A model generated the notes under the pieces. That model was given only the letters and a program-made list of their open reading frames with translations, was not told where the DNA came from and did no database searches. A program made the translations under genes and the position numbers. 64,000 bases of DNA from Chamaecyparis obtusa (lineage: Eukaryota > Streptophyta > Pinopsida > Cupressales > Cupressaceae), in the NCBI GenBank assembly GCA_027943335.1, contig BSBK01006342.1, forward strand, positions 496,001-560,000, written 5' to 3'. This document shows, piece by piece, positions 34,257 to 46,038 of the stretch (position 1 is the stretch's first letter; every line of letters begins with the position of its first letter).

Positions 34257-35881
34257 TGTATCCTCTTAAAATGGAAGCACTTCCATGTTAAGAGCATTTA
34301 GCCCTCTGAGTAAGTGTTTTGGGGTCATGTTAAGCACCTTGATTGGGTCTTTTCATGTATTTGGCTTTCTCCCTACTTTCCACTTCTTCTCCGCACTTGA
34401 TTTCTTCATTCTACGTGAAATTAGGGTTAAGGTCTTAAGGACTTTCCTAATTTTCCTTCTTCCATGGCTCTATTTTCTAGGTAGGGTTCAAAAATGAGAC
34501 CTCCTAGTCCTTCATCATAGCATTCAAAGGATTTTCTATCTATTTTAGACACTGGGTCCTACTCAGACATCAAATTCTACATTTCTGGCACCCCTATAAC
34601 TCCTATTGTAGAATCTGGCAAAGTTAGGGTTTGAGGTCAAGGTCAACCTTGACCCTGACTAGGTCAGGGTCGACCTCGAGCCTGACCAAGTTAGGGTCAA
34701 CCTTGACCTTGACCTCTTCTTGCCATAATTTCAAAGTTTCATTTGTTGGTAATTTATCTTTCGGGAAAGTTATTTCCCGCTTCCAGGTCAGTTGTTTCAG
34801 GCTTTGAAATGGTATATCCTTTAATGTTATTTAATCATGGTATATTTTCTAAAGGTGAGGACCTAATTGGGATTTAATTCTTCAAGGTGGCCCATCTAGA
34901 GGAGTGTGCCCTAGATCACTATAAAAGGAGGCCTTCCTCTCTCATTTTGATATCTCATCTCAAGCATCCACACTCAAGCAATCAAGCATCTAGAGCTCTC
35001 AAGAATTGAAGCAAGTCTTCAAGCATTCATCCATCAAGGAGTTCCATTGTTAGCTATTGAAGGATTCAATCTCCTTGGAGCCCCCTTGAAGATCCCTCCT
35101 TCTCCATCATTCAAACCTTCTCATATGCAAAGATCAAATCAAGATTGGTGTTGAAGATCAAAATACCATTGATTGGAGACATCCTACATCCATTGAAGCA
35201 TTCCTACTTACGGATTTGAGGATTCAAATCCTCTACAAGGACTTCAACATAAGCGAGGTGATTTGTTTCAATTACTTTGTTTATGCACCATATATTTTAA
35301 TTCAATTTCAAGGTTAATTCTTAAATTGGGGTTTGACTAAGGCAAACTCCCCATACAACCAAAAACCCCCATTTTCTTAGAGGTATAGGTGCGAAATCTT
35401 AGATCTGAGAGCAAATTTGGATACCCTTTTCAAAAATCTTTCAAGATCTGCGAACAGAATCAGAATTAGACTTCAAATAAATAATGTGGTCTTTGACCTT
35501 TTAAAAGGTCAAAGTCGACTTGTGTGAATTTGGAGAAAAGATTTCTGGGTTTTGTCTGCCTCGACATTTCCAGTCTAGAACAAGTGATAGAATCTTCAGA
35601 AAGTTCATACAGAAACCAAAATTTAGCATTTTCTAGAGCTGCCCTAATTCAAGGTTAGTATTTGCACTTCAATTATTTTAGATTTCAAGCTTAATCTAAC
35701 TATAGGGAGGTATAGGGTTTCTCTCTCTTTTTCATATTCTTCATACATTGATTCAATTGTTTATTAACCTCTTGGTTGATCAAATTGGATCTCTCTTTTG
35801 GGAATTTGGATTTAGGAGTGAATCTTACATTTTCCCCACACAGATACACAAATAATGGTGATTCCAAATTACCATTATTCA
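34257..35881 (+). repeat. 3' LTR of H
   Basis: Starts TGTATCCTCTTAAAATGG and ends AATTACCATTATTCA. TATA box CTATAAAAGG at 34919-34928. The 24-base palindrome is at 35491-35514 and the TTGACC/GGTCAA cluster at 34634-34713. It is followed by the GAAGG target duplication. Confidence 0.93.
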
Positions 35882-35886
35882 GAAGG

Positions 35887-36738
35887 TTTTGTCATATAAA
35901 ATTTGATAAAATTGTGAAAGTAAGTACTACACTTGTAATAAGGGATTTGCCTAAAATTATGAAGCCTACTAACATGATTTACAAAGAATGTGTGATGGCT
36001 AAGCAAAAGAGAAGTTCATTTCCTAGTAAGAAGTTCAAATCGGTAGAGAAGTTGGAGATTGTTCATACAGACTTGAGCGGTCCTACCAAGACTAGAGGAT
36101 TCTATGGAGAAAGGTATTTTATGATTCTTGTTGATGATTTTACAAGAATGATGTGGATTGCATTTCTGAAAGAAAAATTTGAAGCATTTGATAAGTTTAA
36201 TATCATTAAGAATAAAGTTGAGAATGAATTTGGAATGAAGATTAAATGTTTAAGATCTGATAGAGGTGGAGAATTTACTTCTAGAGAGTTTAACACTTTT
36301 TGTGAAGTGAATGGTATTAAGAGACAATTTTCAGCCCCTAGAACACTTAAACAAAATGGTATTGTAGAAAGAAGAAACAGGTCAGTGACTAAAGAAGCAA
36401 GAGTTATGTTATTTAAGAATGATTTGGCAAAGACATTTTTGAGAGAAGCAGTGAATAAAATAGTATATACAATGAATAGAGTACAAACCAGAGAAGACAC
36501 AGACAAGACACCTTATGAATTATGGTTTGGACATGCACCCTTAGTTAAGTATTTTAGAATTTTTGGAAGCAAATGTTATATAAAGAGAGATGCTGATATT
36601 GGAAATTTTGATCCTAGAAGTGATGAAGGTATTTTTCTTGGATATTCTTTGAAGAGAAAAGCATATAGATGTTACAATAAGAGAACTAAAACTATTGTTG
36701 AGAGCGCAAATGTTAAAGTTGATGAGAAGTTTAAAATT
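35887..36738 (+). pseudogene. GAG-pre-integrase and integrase of element G
   Basis: The frame continues the piece cut at 16484. It has the copia integrase core: Asp in VHTDLSGP, Asp in CLRSDRGGEFTS and Glu in KQNGIVERRNRS, all present. TPYELWFGHAP, FRIFGSKCYI and GIFLGYS follow. TAG at about 36739 ends the frame where Gln is expected, so the ORF is broken before RT. It would integrate element cDNA. Confidence 0.92.
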
Positions 36739-38552
36739 TAGGAAAGAATGCTTGATTATGAATCTAATGAAGAAGCTCATCCTCAGACTAACATTGAAAC
36801 TACTAAATTATTCTATGAGACTGATAGTGAATTATTGAATGAGAGTCCTACAGAAGAAACCAGAGAGGAATCTAGAGAAGAATCTACAATTGAAGCAAGA
36901 TCTGTAACTATGACACCAAACAGGTATATATCAAGACATCATCCTATTGAACAAGTTATTGGAATTTTGGACAGAGGAGTTCTGACTTAGAATAAGGTAC
37001 ATTTATGTTTGATTTCTCAAATTGAACCTAAATCTACTACTGAAGCTTGTGAAGATGAACATTGGATTAATGCTATGAAAGAAGAACTAGATCAAAAAGA
37101 GCAAGACATGGGAATTGGTCCCTAGACCTAAAGACAAGAATGTGATTGGAACTAAATGGGTATTCAGAAACAAGATGAATGAACAAGGAGAAGTAGTGAG
37201 AAACAAAGAAAGATTAGTATGTAAAGGATACTCACAGCAAGAAGGAATTGACTATGAAGAAACTTTTGCACCTGTGGCAAGAATTGAAGCAGTAAGAATG
37301 TTCTTGGCTTATGCATATTTTAAGAAATTAAAAGTGTATCAGATGGATGTGAAGTCAACATTTCTGAATGGAGAATTGGAAGAAGAAGTCTACATTGAGT
37401 AGCTTGAAGGTTTTCCTTTGACTCAAGAAGGAGATATGGTATGTAAACTGAAGAAAGCACTATATGGACTAAAGCAAGCACCTAGCACTTGGTATGCTAG
37501 ACTGGATAAGTATTTGTTGAAATTGGGATTTACTAAAGGAATAACTGATAGCAATCTATACACAAAAGAAATTGAAAATGGTTTGTTGATTATAGTTATT
37601 TTTGTTGATGACATTATCTTTGGAGGAGAAGATGAAGCTAGTGACAAATTTGCTGATGAAATGAAGACTAAATTTGAAATGAGTATGATTGGTGAGATGA
37701 AATACTTTTTGGGATTACAGATAGCACAGAACAGTGATGGTATCTTTGTATGTTAGACAAAGTACTTGAATGATTTTTTGAAAAGATTTGGAATGGAGAA
37801 TTGTAAACTAGTTGGAACACCTATGGTTACAGGACATAAACTATCTAGCAAGATGAAACATCGGCAGTTGAGTAGAAGAAATACAGATCCATGATTGGAG
37901 GATTGTATTACTTAACACATACTAGACCAGATATACAACATTTAGTTGGAATGGTAGCAAGATTTCAAGCTGAACCTAGAGAGTCACATTATGTAGCAGT
38001 AAAGAGGATACTGAGATATTTAAGAGGAACAATGGACTATGGATTGTGGTATGAAAAATTTGATGATTTTACCCTATGTGCATATACAGATGTTGAATGG
38101 GGAGGTAGTGTTGATGACAAGAAAAGCACCAGTGGTGGAGCCTTTTTTCTTGGAGGAAGATTAGTTTCTTAGCTAAGCAAGAAGTAGAATTGTATTTCAT
38201 AGAGAACAACAGAAGCAGAGTATGTAGCAATAGCAAACAATTGTAACCAGATAATTTGGATGAAGCAGATGCTGAAGGATATTGGAATTAGGTTTGTTGA
38301 GCCTATTGTCATACATTGCAACAACACTAGTACAATTAGTATGTTTAAGAATCCTATTTTACATTCTAAGACTAAGCATATAGAGATCAAGTATCATGTT
38401 GTAAGAGAGAAAGTTGCTGAAAAAGAAGTCAGACTAGAGTACATAAGCACAAAGGAACATATAGCAAACATATTTACAAAGCCTTTACCTAAGGATACAT
38501 TTGAGTATCTGAGAGGTATGCTTGGGGTTATGCCCCAGCCTACTTTTGAGTA
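36739..38552 (+). pseudogene. Reverse transcriptase-RNase H of element G
   Basis: An acidic linker is followed by the copia [67 protein letters not shown], and the catalytic [12 protein letters not shown] (intact). RNase H segments include VEWGGSVDDKKSTSGG and TEAEYVAIANN, ending IANIFTKPL. TAG stops lie at about 36988, 37400, 37754, 38170 and 38186, with frameshifts near 37100 and 37880. The final stop is at 38550-38552. Confidence 0.92.
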
Positions 38553-38921
38553 ATGATGCAGTTGGTTGCATCTATCCAGTGGTATATGAGCCCTATCTTT
38601 CTTCTGGATTGGATGTTGATACTTCCTCTATGGGGGAGTATGTGAGCTAAGTCATGAGGACTCTTGTGAATGTATTTTTTGAACAATGTCTATTGACATT
38701 GAGTTGTTGTTGACATAGTGATGAAATTTCTATCATTGATATCAATGGGGGAGAAGTGTACATGAAAAACCACTTGTGCCATCTGTTGGAGAGAACTGAA
38801 TAGGATAACAAAGCAAGATTTAATTGATGAAGAGGATTTGATGAAGCAATGTTGTAGTATTGGATTTTTGGAACATTGGATTTTTTTCATCTATGTTGCC
38901 ATCAATGCCAATGGGGGAGAT
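38553..38921 (+). other. G 3' noncoding tail and polypurine tract
   Basis: TGGGGGAGAT (38912-38921) directly precedes the LTR start TGTTAGGAATG; a CATCAATGCCAATGGGGGAG context is typical of copia elements. No frame belongs here. Confidence 0.88.
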
Positions 38922-40090
38922 TGTTAGGAATGAATGTTGGATGTTGGGAGTCATTCTGTAGCAGTTGTTGTTGCATTCATGACTATGATTGTCATTGATG
39001 TCAACACAGTGATCTTCTGGAGACTAGCAGAGAAGCAAGCAATGTTTTGATTAGCGCACATGGGATATTGTAGTTAGAGCTATGTGATATTGAGGTTATA
39101 TACTTTGATATGTTATTTATCTTTGGTTAAGAGTGCAGACAGTAATTCATTTATTCATAAAAGTTATGAGCATTTTGGTGGAAGCAGTATTCCTGAGTAG
39201 CAGTTTGTGGAAATTAGATGATATCTCCTAATTGGGATGGAATTTGGTTTTACAAAGTTAAAGGGAAGGTTGAGACATATTGATAGTGATGTGGTTCATA
39301 GTTCAAAATTTGAGGTCACACGAGTGAAGAGTTATTATATCTGGAAGCTGACAGTTTTGTGTAATTTTGATGTAGCATGTGGAAACTTTTATTTTGTATT
39401 TGTGTGCTGACTCATTTGTAATTATTTGAGTGTGGTATAAAGGAAGGAATTTTTTTCTTTATTGAAGTCATGGTAGTAATGTGAAAGAAGTGTGAGCATG
39501 GTATGGTTGAATGTGAATGTAAGCATGAAGTGAAGAAAAGAGCTAATGAAGTTGTGAAAGCGAAATTGTGAAGGAAGACATGCGAAGTACAGAGATCTAG
39601 AATTGAGATCTGGTGTAGTAGTGAGTGCGGTTTGGCATAGTGAGGAGGTAAAATATTTCATATTATTCTACTGAATAATATTAAGGTCATTTGGATAGTG
39701 TGTTTAGTGATCTTACCCTAAAGCTATTTGGGTAGTGGGTCCTTCTGTCTTCCATAACTCCTAACAAGGTTAGAATCTTTTAACAGGGATTCATATGTAC
39801 TGAATGTATTTCATAAGACTCCTAACAGAGTCCATCCTTTCACAAAGAATATTTATATTAGTGCATCTTTTGTGGGCATCATTCCCACCAAGGTTTACTC
39901 TTTGATCAAGAGGTTCCCTAGTCAACATATCTTGTGTTATTGTGTCATTGTGTATGAATATCTTTCTATGGTTGGTAATTACATTGCTTACCTGGGTAAA
40001 TGCTATTGAAGTTGATAAAGGTTATAATTATTTGATAACTAACTCACCCCCCCCGTTCTTAGTTATCTTGGTGGACATTACTTTCTAACA
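38922..40090 (+). repeat. 3' LTR of G
   Basis: Starts TGTTAGGAATGAATG and ends TTTCTAACA, followed by ATTAT (40091-40095). It lacks a short block of the 5' LTR near 14055. TATA box at 39434-39443. Confidence 0.93.
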
Positions 40091-40309
40091 ATTATTTATC
40101 TCTCCCTTTGACAACAATGCCAAAGAAACAAATAAACAAACAATTATGTCTTCCTCTATATCTCTGAATATTGATATCCCAATCGGTTCAAGTTCTCAAA
40201 CTTAATCACAACCTTGAACATGATTCAGAGTGTGAACTATGTTTCATCAACATGAATGATCTTTTGAAAAAAAATAGGTCGATGCAACATCCAGATCACC
40301 TTAGTGACC

Positions 40310-41890
40310 GATAGATAGGGTACGGACCCCAAGTCTAGTCCTCAAGTATTCAAATGTGTCCTTCGATAGAGGCTTTGTAAAAATATCTGCAAGTTGTTCT
40401 TTAGATGTGAAAAATTCTAACTTCACTTACTTCTCTTGCACTTGTTCTCTTAAGTAATGATCCTTAATATATATATGCTTTGTCTTAGAGTGCATCACAG
40501 GATTCTTTGAAATATTAATAGCACTAGTGTTGTCACAATATATAATCACCAGTTCAGTGATTACCTCATTCATTCCTTCCAACACTTGTTTGATATATGC
40601 AATGTTTGAACAATTAGTAGTAGCAGCAACATAATCTTCTTCAGCTGTAGAATGAGAAATACAAGCCTACTTTTTACTTGTCCAGGTTACAAGCCTTTCA
40701 CCAAAGAAAAATGCTCCTCCGATGGTGCTTTTTCTATCATCCACATTTCCAGCCTAATTAGCATCGATGTAAGCTTTCAGTTCAAACTTCCCCTCCTTAG
40801 GATACCATAATCCATAATTCTCTTTTTTCTTTAGGTATCTTAAGATCCTTTTTGTAGCTATCATATGTGATTCTCTAGCATTAGCAAAAAATCTTGCAAT
40901 AATTCCCACAACATGTGCTATATCTGGTCTACTATGAACTACGTACATTAACTTACCAATCATGGATTGGTAAAGTGTATGATTTAGCTCTGTAGTTTCA
41001 TCCTCCTTTGTCAATTTCCATGCAGTAGCCATCAATGTTCCCATAGGTTTAGCATCTTCCATGCCAAATGTCTTTAGTACTTCCTTTATGTATTTAGATT
41101 GTGTGATGAATATCCCATCACACTGCTGAATCACTTGTAGTCCAAGAAAGAACTTAATCTCTCCGAACATAGACATTTCAAATTCCTTTTGCATTTCATC
41201 AACAAATGCCTTGTAGACAAGATCTTGACCTCCAAAAATAATATCATCAACAAATATTTCAGCAATGATAATAGTATCATCAGTATCTCCTTTCACATAT
41301 AGATTGATGTTTTCACTTGTTCTAACAAATCCAATACTTAACAAGTAAGTATGTAGTCTTTCATACCATGCTCTTGGTGCTTGATTTAATCCATATAAAG
41401 CTTTATGTAATCTACATACCATGTCTTTATTGTTGGGATCAACAAATCCTTCAGGTTGTTTGATGTATACCTCTTCATCAAGTATACCATTTAAAAATGT
41501 TGACTTTACGTCCATTTGATAGACTTTGAATTTCTTGTGTGCAGCATATGCAAGTAGCATTCTAACTCCTTCTAATCTAGCAATAGGTGCAAATGTTTCA
41601 CCATAGTCAATGCCTTCTTCCTATGCATATCCCTTGCATACCAATCTATCTTTATTTCTTGTGACTTCACCATTTTCATTCAATTTATTCCTGTATATCC
41701 ACTTAGTATAGATAACATTCTTATCTCTTGGTCGGGGTACTAAGGTCCAAGTTTTGTTCTTCTCTATTTTCTTTATTTCCTCCTTCATTGCATTAACCCA
41801 TTCTTCATTCTCTAATGCAACTTTCATAGTTTTAGGTTCAAATTCACAAATTAGACATGTACCTTGTCTTGTTTTGCTTCTAGTTTGCAT
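40310..41890 (-). pseudogene. Reverse transcriptase-RNase H of element F
   Basis: Minus frame with RT blocks [46 protein letters not shown] and catalytic [31 protein letters not shown] and the RNase H part end at ADIFTKPL near 40320. TAG stops interrupt after GYA (near 41620), before AGN (near 40751) and in RNase H. The fragment 40754-41560 is 268 codons long without a break. The product would reverse-transcribe element RNA. Confidence 0.92.
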
Positions 41891-42058
41891 TCCAACATGT
41901 CTGTCTCCAATGATTTGTGTTTTAGGATGATGTCTTCTAACAAAACTAGCTAGAACTTGATTTCTCCTTTCTTTTTCATCCTGTTCAGGGTCATTTTCTT
42001 GCTCAGTAGCTCCATCTTGTTCCTCAGTTTGTGTTGCCTGTTGTCCTGCATTGTTTCC

Positions 42059-42898
42059 CTATTGACTAGTTGTCACAGCTTGCGGCATCAGTAGATACTT
42101 TGGGTGTTCAATGTAAGTAAATCTACTATAGTCTTCTAGTTCCTTTGTACTTTCCTCTATGTACTTGTCATTAAACTCATCAACATGAACATTAGTACTT
42201 TCAACTATCTTATTTGTAACCTTATTCAAACATTTGTATGCTTTACTTGTAGTGGAATATCCCAGAAATATCCCTTCATCTCCTTTAGAATCAAATTTTG
42301 CATTTCTCTCATCTTTCAAAATAAAGCATTTACTTCCAAAAATTCTAAAATAACTTATAGTAGGTTTGTGTCCAAACCATAGCTCATAAGGTGTTCGGTT
42401 GGAGTCCTTCTTTAGTTGTACTCGGTTAAGAACATACATAGCTGTACTGACAGCTTCCCTCCAATATGTCTGAGAAACATTCTTTTGTATCATCAATGTT
42501 TTAGCACAGTCAATTATAGACCTGTTCCTTCTTTTAGCAATGCCATTTTGCTGAGGTGTCCTCAGTGCAGATACCTATCTTTTGATTCCATGCTCATTAC
42601 AAAAATTAGTAAATTCATCAGAGATAAATTCACCTCCTCTATCAGATCTTAAACATTTTATTTCCTTTCCAGATTCTTTCTCTACCTTATCCTTATACCA
42701 CTTAAACATTTTGAAAGCTTCAGATTTCTCTTTCAAAAACATAACAGTCATCAGTTTGGTATAGTCATCAACAAAAAGAATAAAATATCTATCACCAGAA
42801 CAACTGTGAGTTCTCATAGGACCACATAGGTCAGTATGAACCAACTCAAGTATCTTCTTTGTTGAATAGTTTTTTCTTTTGAAAATAGACTTAGTCAT
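42059..42898 (-). pseudogene. Integrase of element F
   Basis: The copia integrase core has Asp in LVHTDLCGP and Asp in CLRSDRGGEFIS. A TAG at about 42573 (Gln expected after GIKR) splits the domain. The expected Glu of the QNGI-E motif appears to be Lys (QNGIAKRRNRS), which would remove the third catalytic residue. TPYELWFGHKP, YFRIFGSKCFI and GIFLGYS follow. Reads leftward into RT. Confidence 0.88.
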
Positions 42899-42942
42899 CT
42901 TACCTTTTTAACATTCATGGCACATGGCATGATCAAGTTTTG

Positions 42943-43680
42943 TCAGTTAGGCAATCCTCTAACTCTTTTCTTTCTACTAATCTTGATCATGTTGTCAAAG
43001 TTCACATGGCATAACCTTCTATGCCACAACCAAGCATCTTCATCCTTTATTAAAAAACAAGAAGACTGATCCATATCAAGATAGAATAGATTACCTCTGG
43101 ATTGTGTACCAATTTCGACAAGTCTTCCTCCATCACCATAGATCTTCACCTTTTTGCTCTCAAAAGCTAGTCGGTGGCCTGAATTGTTCAGCTGATCCAC
43201 ACTTAACAAATTATAGTTCAATCCATCTACTCGGTATGCATTTTCACATTGTAATCTATCATTGATCATCAGAGAACCTTTACCTCTTACCATACAAGGT
43301 GCATCATTTCCCATTCTCATAGATCCTCCATTATATTCAACAAGATGATCAAAATTCTCTACATCACCAGTCATATGATGTGCACAACTACTGTCTATGA
43401 TCCATGTATCATTTCTGCTTGCTTTAGAGATTAGTGTTGTCTCTTCATGTTTCTCTTCCTCTTCTAAGTCATCTTTCATAGAAACAAATACAACTTCTAT
43501 ATCATCTTCAGAATCAGATTTAGTTTCAATATCTTCAGCTATGTAACACACCTTTTTTCCTTTTTCATCTTGGTTGTCTCTTTTGTAGTGTCGGTAGCCT
43601 CTATTGACTCTTCTCCCATAGCTTCCTTCAGATCGGTCTTTGGATCTATCATCATCTTTCTTTTTGAGGACATCTAGCAG
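42943..43680 (-). pseudogene. Protease and GAG-pre-integrase of element F
   Basis: After a frameshift just past the gag knuckle, the frame runs through an acidic linker to WIIDSSCAHHMTGD. The active site reads D-S-S where D-S-G is required, so the protease is inactive. MVRGKGSLMIN, LNYNLLSVDQL and DAWLWHRRLCHVNFD mark the GAG-pre-integrase domain. The frame breaks near 42940 before integrase. Confidence 0.9.
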
Positions 43681-44485
43681 CAATGTGACCAACTTCTTTA
43701 CAATTAAAGCATGCCAAAGGTAGCTTACCTCTATACATTCCTTTTCCTTTGGGAAAGCTTTTGGCCATAAGTGATTCAAGCTCATCAAGTTCATCATTGG
43801 TATTGTCATCACTATCACAATTCTTACTATTCCTGCTAGACTTTCCAATCTTCAAAGAAGACATGAAAGTGGATTCAACAGAAGGAACAACACTATTATC
43901 AAAGTTGTTTAATTCAAAAGTTGTAAGTTTACCAATTAGAGTGTCAAGAGTAAGGTTGGTTGTTGCTCTTGTTTCATGAATTGTAGAAATTATGATTGCA
44001 TAAACTGGTAGCAAAGTTCTGAGAATCTTGCTTATCATTGTTTCATCATCAATTACTCCATTAGATGCTCTAATAGCATGTACCACCTCTTTGAGTCTAT
44101 TTGAATATTGTTCAATGTTCTCACCTTCTTTCATTCTCATATCATCAAATCTACCTCTTAGACTTTCAGCTCGAGCTCTTTTGACATTCAGATCTCCACT
44201 GTATATTTGTGTTAACTTATCCCACATTCCTTTGGTAGTCGTGCATGTCTTGATATCTTCAAATTCAACATCAGTACAGGCAGTAGAAAGTTCCATCATA
44301 GTAACATTGTGTTCATGTTTGTCTTTCAGTTGATCAATAGTTAAGGGACCAGTGGTCGGTTGTATGTAGCCATTCTCCATTAGTTCTAGTGTAGAGTTCC
44401 CAATTCTAGATATGTGTAGCTTCATCCTACTTTTCCATACTGTGAAGTTCTCCTTGTTTAGTTTCGATACTTCCCTCTTATACAT
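43652..44485 (-). pseudogene. gag of copia element F
   Basis: 277 codons from the start MYKREVSKLNKENFTVW, beginning 51 bases after the primer site. A UBN2 capsid domain (TVWKSRMKLHI, TKGMWDKLTQIYSG, VKRARAESLRGRFDDMRM) is followed by a CCHC knuckle CFNCKEVGHIAARC near the end. It is open until a frameshift directly after the knuckle, which detaches it from protease-pol. Confidence 0.9.
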
Positions 44486-44535
44486 CTTGAGACCTTTATG
44501 CTTAAGTCCTTAAAACTCTATTCCAAGCAACCAAT

Positions 44536-44549
44536 GCTTTGATACCAAT
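44536..44549 (-). other. Primer-binding site of F
   Basis: The minus strand reads ATTGGTATCAAAGC, one change from ATTGGTATCAGAGC (initiator Met-tRNA), immediately inside the LTR. Confidence 0.88.
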
Positions 44550-46038
44550 TGTTAGAATAACTGAGAGGGGGAGTGAATTTGTTATCCAATGTCCCAAAAC
44601 AAAATGTATAAGTCAAAATTATTCCTTCAATTTTTTCTCGTCGGTAAACAATAATAACTTTCACTATCTATGCTTTTATCGATTACCAGTCTAATACTAT
44701 AACAGTTACCGATCAAATCTAACATGTAACATGTAAAGAATAATAACAAATGAATATCACAATCAACACATAACACAAGAGATTTAACATGGAAACCCTG
44801 TAAAGGGAAAAACCACATGGGACCGGCAACCCAAAATTGTTCACTCTTCTGAAGTGAGGTCGGTTAAGACCCAACCCTATTAAAGGTTTACAAATACACT
44901 GTGAGGTGTGACCTTGTTAGAGGATTTTAGACTAGAAGTTATCATCCAACCAGCATTCACTATGGGGTTGATAGGATAACAATGTTCATTCTAAGAATGA
45001 TACATCATAAGACTTTTAGAGTCCACTCGGTTAAGAGATTTTGATTGTATATAATGGTTAAATATGTAATAATAAATGACCTACCTTAATACAACTTCAA
45101 TTGCAGATTATAGATCAATATTTAGTCCATACAAATCCTTCTGATCAATATTTCACTTCAGATTCAATACTATATCAACTTACTGTCTGTCGATAATTGC
45201 TCTCTGTAGATTGGTAATTGTTCTATAGCTCGGTTCTTACTAACCAATATGATCAAAATGCATGAAAACCTTGTTCACATGATATTCCTACAACTGTTAC
45301 TACTTCTGGCATCTTTTCATAAAGAAGTTCTATTCTCTTATATAGACGAGTAAATCATTTTCTTCTCCACCATTAGATTTTGCCACTTAACCATATTCAT
45401 AGATTTTTCCACTTCAAACTTTCTCAGCACTTGTGTCAATAACATGTTTCAATCTACTCTGTTAGATCTTCCTTTAATTTCATTAGCCATCAATCTGTGT
45501 AACAAACTTTATCCATTACCTCGATGTTATACTCTTGCGAGCTCATCAATCTTATCAGCTAAACTAATCATTTAATTCATTCTGTTCAACTTAGTTAACA
45601 AAGAAATGCGTCAGTGAAAACTACTTGATTAATACTACGATTGGTATACACTACACTCCATCGGTGTATACTAGAATTGCTTCATTTACCGACAACACTG
45701 CTTTGTGTCTTTTAGCTCTATACTTCATCATAGATGAATGCAACATAATAAAGTCAATATCATCAAGTCATAGACTCATGAACAAGTTACTCAATGTGTT
45801 CCTTATCCTCATCTGTCATGTACATCTTTCCTTGTGTATATTTCTCTATTCTTCATCTCTTTCACCTTTCTTCAGATGTCTCGGTATAGTAACTTACAAG
45901 ATAAGTATTGTCAAGCTAGTTGACATCAATGACAACATAATACTGATTTAATCATATTACATATCTAATTAGAAACTCCTCAGTGATCTTGTAATCATAG
46001 ATTCTCCAATCAGATTCCAAATAAGTTGTAGTCCAACA
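44550..46038 (-). repeat. 5' LTR of F
   Basis: On the + strand it runs from TGTTAGAATAACTGAG to GTAGTCCAACA. TATA CTATATAAG (minus; + strand 45337-45345). About 91% identity to 12019-13493 by eye. Followed by target duplication TTAGA. Confidence 0.92.

Larger units (their letters stand above)
16485..35881 (+). mobile_element. Element H: gag/protease-only LTR element, split by I
   Basis: LTRs of about 1.63 kb (16485-18124 and 34257-35881) flank about 4.7 kb of its own interior once inserted element I is discounted. The interior encodes a gypsy-type gag and a protease-like protein and then runs noncoding to a polypurine tract, with no RT, RNase H or integrase. It resembles the plant elements described as terminal-repeat retrotransposons with a gag domain. 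E/C is the same family. Movement would need enzymes from another element. Confidence 0.9.
13783..40090 (+). mobile_element. Copia element G, split by H
   Basis: The 5' LTR 13783-14976, primer site, gag and protease run to 16484. After the inserted element H the frame resumes at 35887 in the GAG-pre-integrase domain and passes through integrase, RT and RNase H to 38552, a polypurine tract, and the 3' LTR 38922-40090. LTRs are about 92% identical by eye over the first 330 bases. Intact five-base duplications flank it. It lies antisense to F. Confidence 0.93.
12019..46038 (-). mobile_element. Copia element F, split by G
   Basis: The 5' LTR (44550-46038) with its primer site, gag, protease, integrase and RT-RNase H read leftward to about 40310. 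The interior resumes at 13782 and ends at a polypurine tract and 3' LTR (12019-13493). The domain order (integrase before RT) defines Ty1/copia. The LTRs look about 91% identical over the first 330 bases by eye. The protein frame has frameshifts, stops and a lost protease glycine. F is inserted in the gag of E/C, and G is inserted in F's 3' noncoding tail. Confidence 0.9.
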
